DNA from: Plakobranchus ocellatus
Taxonomy: Eukaryota; Mollusca; Gastropoda; Plakobranchidae
DNA: 23,016 nt
Direction of reading: 5' to 3'
NCBI GenBank assembly: GCA_019648995.1
Contig: BLXT01003701.1
Span: 265,737-288,752 of the forward strand
Below are positions 20,737 to 23,016 of the stretch, one piece after another. A program made the translations under genes and the position numbers. Below the pieces are notes generated by a model. The model had not been told where the DNA came from, made no database searches, and worked only from the letters and a program-made list of their open reading frames with translations. How positions within the stretch are numbered: the first letter of the stretch is position 1; each line of letters starts with the position of its first letter.

Positions 20737-20807
20737 CATTTGTATTTCCAAGTTTCCTGTAGAAGTTATATTCTCAAAAATTAATAACACGGTAGCAATT
20801 TAACAAC

Positions 20808-20813
20808 TTTTAT
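20808..20813 (-). terminator. Minus-strand poly(A) signal AATAAA
   Basis: TTTATT on + reads AATAAA on the minus strand (GTGACAATAAAAGTTG), followed by TTAAATTGCTACCGTG. Cleavage would fall near 20780-20795, only some tens of bases from the distal EXOC4 cleavage site. Confidence 0.4.
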
Positions 20814-20866
20814 TGTCACAATTATTTCTTCAGACCAGTAAAAAATATGCTGAATGTTGCACACAA

Positions 20867-20886
20867 CCCCCCCCCCCTTTTTTTTT
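20867..20886. repeat. C11 run followed by T run
   Basis: Eleven C then about nine T on the + strand, inside the A-skewed region. It is a homopolymer slippage site, and its length may be misassembled. Confidence 0.9.
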
Positions 20887-21125
20887 AAATAAAACTATTC
20901 GTTCTTTTTTTTAACAAGACTTTTTAATAACAATATTTTGCATCATTGCACAAAATCAACTACTCAGTGGAGCACCACTGCAAAACTTACAACAGAATGC
21001 TGTTTCAGGCTGTATTAAAAAATTTCAAGGTATCACTTGTGCCTCAATTGAATGGTCTCGAGAATTTGGCAAAGAATATTCAATCTGGCAACTAAGATGA
21101 AGAGATGCGATGGTATCTTTGCCAA

Positions 21126-21128
<3 letters not shown>

Positions 21129-21158
<30 letters not shown>
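21129..21158. repeat. (TA)n microsatellite
   Basis: Uninterrupted alternating T and A of about 30 bases preceded by GTG. Confidence 0.95.
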
Positions 21159-21162
<4 letters not shown>

Positions 21163-21961
21163 TCAAGTTAGCCAAAAACACCTCAGAATCGATATGCTCA
21201 AACATACAAAACAAAAAAGCAGCAAAGACCTAAACAATATTTTAATAATTTTTTTGGCTTCAGAGTGTAAATGTGGATTTTGAAGAAAAAGTTTTTAGTG
21301 GAATCCACGTCAGCTAAATCCCAAATTGAAATTAGTTTCTGATATCTTTAGCAAACTTTATCATAATCAATGAAGGAAAGATAAAGGTGAGAGCACCAGA
21401 GTACATGATACAGTTAAGTGTGATAGATAATATTGGGAAATGAGATATCAATTGACAGTCACATACAAGCAGTGTGCTGGTCAATGCACTGCCTGCTGTT
21501 TAATTAAATTATTTCTTTCACTGCACTTGGCTATATTACATCTTTTACAAAACCATTCCAGTCTACTGAGTTAACAAAAAAAAATAAGGATGCCTAACAG
21601 GGATACCAGTCACCTCTGAAAAAAAAAAGTAGGAAACTTATCCCTCGGCTGATAAAATAGATAGAAAATCAATTTGAAAAAATAAAAAGGCAGCAATCAA
21701 CAAAAAGAAGACCCATTACCTATAATAAAAGGCAAAAAGTTGGAAATCTGATTTAAATCGGGAAAACTGGCATCCCAGTTCTAGTAATCTTTAATGCCAC
21801 TTGTACATGCCCATGTAGGCCCTAAAATATAATATTTTTTTTTTTAAGCAGAGGCAATGCTGTGGGTATTTTTTATTTTTTATATCAAAACTTTGATTAT
21901 TAAAGATAAAATAAAAAAGAGAAACAAAAGGGAAGCAAAGAAAAAGTTCATATTAATCAGT

Positions 21962-22130
21962 TACAGTGGAGTCTTGATAAAGTCAACACCTTAGGTCTTT
22001 AAGCATAGGTTGACTTTGACCATTACAAAGACATATTAAGAAAAACGAAATAGAATTGCAACAACGCGAAGTGACTTTAAGCAATAATTTTCCTAAAGAG
22101 ATTTGACTGTAAAGTGTAAGTTGACTCCCC
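21962..22130. mobile_element. Diverged pogo/Tc1-like element end (copy 1)
   Basis: TA precedes CAGTGGAGTCTTGATAAAG at 21964, like TA-flanked termini of Tc1/mariner-pogo relatives. A perfect 9-bp inverted pair AAAGTCAAC (21979) and GTTGACTTT (22009) starts at offsets 15 and 45 from the terminus. Related words recur downstream (GTGACTTTAAGC near 22070, GTTGACTCCCCTG near 22120). No transposase frame is visible. The right end is undefined. Confidence 0.5.
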
Positions 22131-22391
22131 TGTCTTTGAATACAAAACAAAAAATGTAGCGTGACCGCAAAAGACATTTTTGCCAGAACTTGTTCAATAC
22201 ATTAAGATATAAAGATCACAGACTCTTACTGTATCTTATTCAAATTCTCTCACAACCTGTAAGAGAGTTTATCAATTGCATTGGTCTCAGATTTCATTTC
22301 ATTTTTGTTTTTTTTTTTTTGGCAAAGGCTGTAAGTGATTAACATTGTGTATGACATAAAGGAGCCATTATAATAAATTGTGAGATAATAG

Positions 22392-22470
22392 TACAGTGGA
22401 ACTTGGCTACAACGGGACCCATAAGGGCGTGGTACACAGTCCCGTTATAAGCAAGGCCCGTTGTAAAAAT
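22392..22470. mobile_element. Pogo/Tc1-like element end (copy 2)
   Basis: TA then CAGTGGAACTTGGCTACAAC at 22394, close to the widespread CAGTGGAACCTCG-type termini of pogo-like elements as I remember them. Inverted arms ACAACGGGAC (22409) and GTCCCGTTAT (22439, one mismatch to a perfect complement) lie at the same offsets of 15 and 45 as in copy 1. GCCCGTTGTA at 22456 is a subterminal repeat. No matching opposite end or transposase is in the window, so it is a fragment or MITE-like remnant. Confidence 0.6.
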
Positions 22471-22512
22471 AAAAGGAAGATAATCCTTGAAAACGGTACC
22501 TTACTAAAATTA

Positions 22513-22534
22513 CCCCCCCCCCCCCCTCCCCCCC
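22513..22534. repeat. Poly-C tract (C14-T-C7)
   Basis: A near-pure run of C. It creates proline- or glycine-rich artefact frames on the two strands. Confidence 0.95.
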
Positions 22535-22602
22535 TTAATAAGCGGCTACTATTAAACGTGACCCTTGCGTACAACGTATTACATGTATATTTTTTATTGC
22601 AT

Positions 22603-22618
22603 TGTGTGTGTGTGTGTG
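22603..22618. repeat. (TG)n microsatellite
   Basis: Eight TG units. Confidence 0.95.
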
Positions 22619-22619
22619 A

Positions 22620-23016
22620 AATGTTTTGTCTTTCTGTGTTGATTGGTTTATGGGTGGGTTTTTTATTCATTAATGCGAACTGCGAGCATCAGAGCGAGAC
22701 TGAGAGATAAGAGGCAATTTCGCAAAACATTGGACCTAGATCGATGCTTTCTTTGTTCATTGAGTCAGTGAGTGACAACCACAACGGTGTAAATGTAAGC
22801 CTAATTGAAATCTATCTAGGCATTGAACAAAATAGACGCACCCCGAGGGCTTGAAAAGTTGAATGCGCCCAGTTTTTTCCTCATCAGCCCCACCCTCAGT
22901 CTCTTAAACTATCAATCACACACACTGACAGTCAGTCACACACGCCTCTTGCTAGCCCACGGCTGACGTACCATGATTCACCACTCAGTCCCATGCCTTT
23001 TTTGCCAATCCAAGTC
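22620..23016. other. Right-end stretch, no gene recognised
   Basis: This is less AT-rich than most of the window. It contains single words matching TGAGTCA (22761-22767, AP-1-like) and TGACGTA (22964-22970, CRE-like), plus an ACTGAC-A-GTCAGT palindrome at 22924-22936. Such short words are expected by chance. It could be flanking or regulatory DNA of a neighbouring gene, but nothing here shows that. Confidence 0.4.

Larger units (their letters stand above)
16918..20760 (+). other. EXOC4: Probable long EXOC4 3' UTR
   Basis: No coding exon follows the stop. The sequence stays AT-rich and T-skewed on the + strand to about 20760. AATAAA signals lie at 17508, 19302, 19595, 20493 and 20731, and ATTAAA at 18233, so several alternative ends are possible. 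The open frames here (such as 17769-17972, 17965-18237 and 18583-18858) have no recognisable domains. The true UTR could be as short as about 0.6 kb. The rest would then be intergenic. Confidence 0.5.
20780..22300 (-). other. Probable 3' end of a convergent minus-strand transcript
   Basis: From about 20790 the + strand changes from T-rich to A-rich, with many AAAAA, CAAAAA and GAAAAA words. The minus strand therefore has the T-rich look of the EXOC4 introns and UTR. A minus-strand AATAAA lies at 20813-20808. No exon or protein is recognisable in the region, so only a 3' UTR or non-coding transcript is proposed. An unrelated A-rich intergenic stretch cannot be excluded. Confidence 0.35.

Noticed and set aside
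22396-22710. Overlapping open frames of about 100 residues on both strands
   Set aside because: Both run through the transposon-like end and the poly-C tract. The proline/glycine stretch is a homopolymer artefact.
22755-22975. AP-1-like and CRE-like sites as a promoter
   Set aside because: Single short words occur by chance. No transcription start, TATA box or first exon can be tied to them.

Overview
The window looks like animal nuclear DNA. It is AT-rich, full of homopolymer runs and microsatellites, and its one recognisable protein is split over many short exons with GT-AG introns in correct phase. That gene is the 3' half of EXOC4 (Sec8), a core exocyst subunit, on the + strand. The splice phases join all twelve exons into one open frame of 442 complete codons plus a stop. 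The inferred protein follows animal Sec8 from the middle of the protein to its C-terminus. Taxonomy is inference: the intron style, TGACC/AGGTCA-type dispersed repeats, a tRNA-derived SINE and CTAGATCTAG-type motifs suggest a lophotrochozoan, most likely a mollusc. I cannot name a species.

Layout: 1-389 is the end of an intron whose upstream exon lies outside the window. Exons are at 390-481, 8029-8102, 9040-9178, 10385-10466, 10855-11065, 11551-11637, 12702-12733, 13248-13362, 14920-15038, 15541-15636, 15993-16104 and 16747-16917 (stop at 16915-16917). The first complete intron is 7.5 kb. It holds a long CT microsatellite (2870-3226), a three-copy tandem array of about 128 bp (4251-4645) with a degenerate relative upstream, and two possible in-frame 27-nt microexons (1092-1118 and 4750-4776). 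The next intron carries a minus-strand tRNA-derived SINE (about 8450-8712). A small tRNA-shaped element lies at 13501-13582. A further possible in-frame cassette exon lies at 15386-15448.

Downstream of the stop is a candidate long, T-rich 3' UTR with several AATAAA signals. The best-supported one is at 20731-20736, which would give a UTR of about 3.8 kb. From about 20790 the base skew flips to A-rich on the + strand, and a minus-strand AATAAA sits at 20808-20813. This suggests the 3' end of a convergent minus-strand transcript, tail to tail with EXOC4. Two related TA-flanked CAGTGGA element ends of pogo/Tc1-like type lie inside or next to that region (21964 and 22394). The last 400 bases are less AT-rich and hold no gene I can support.

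I saw no complete second gene, rRNA gene, functional tRNA gene, CRISPR array, operon or viral gene. The most interesting items are the candidate alternative exons of Sec8, the possible change of PDZ-ligand class at the Sec8 C-terminus, and the tail-to-tail arrangement.
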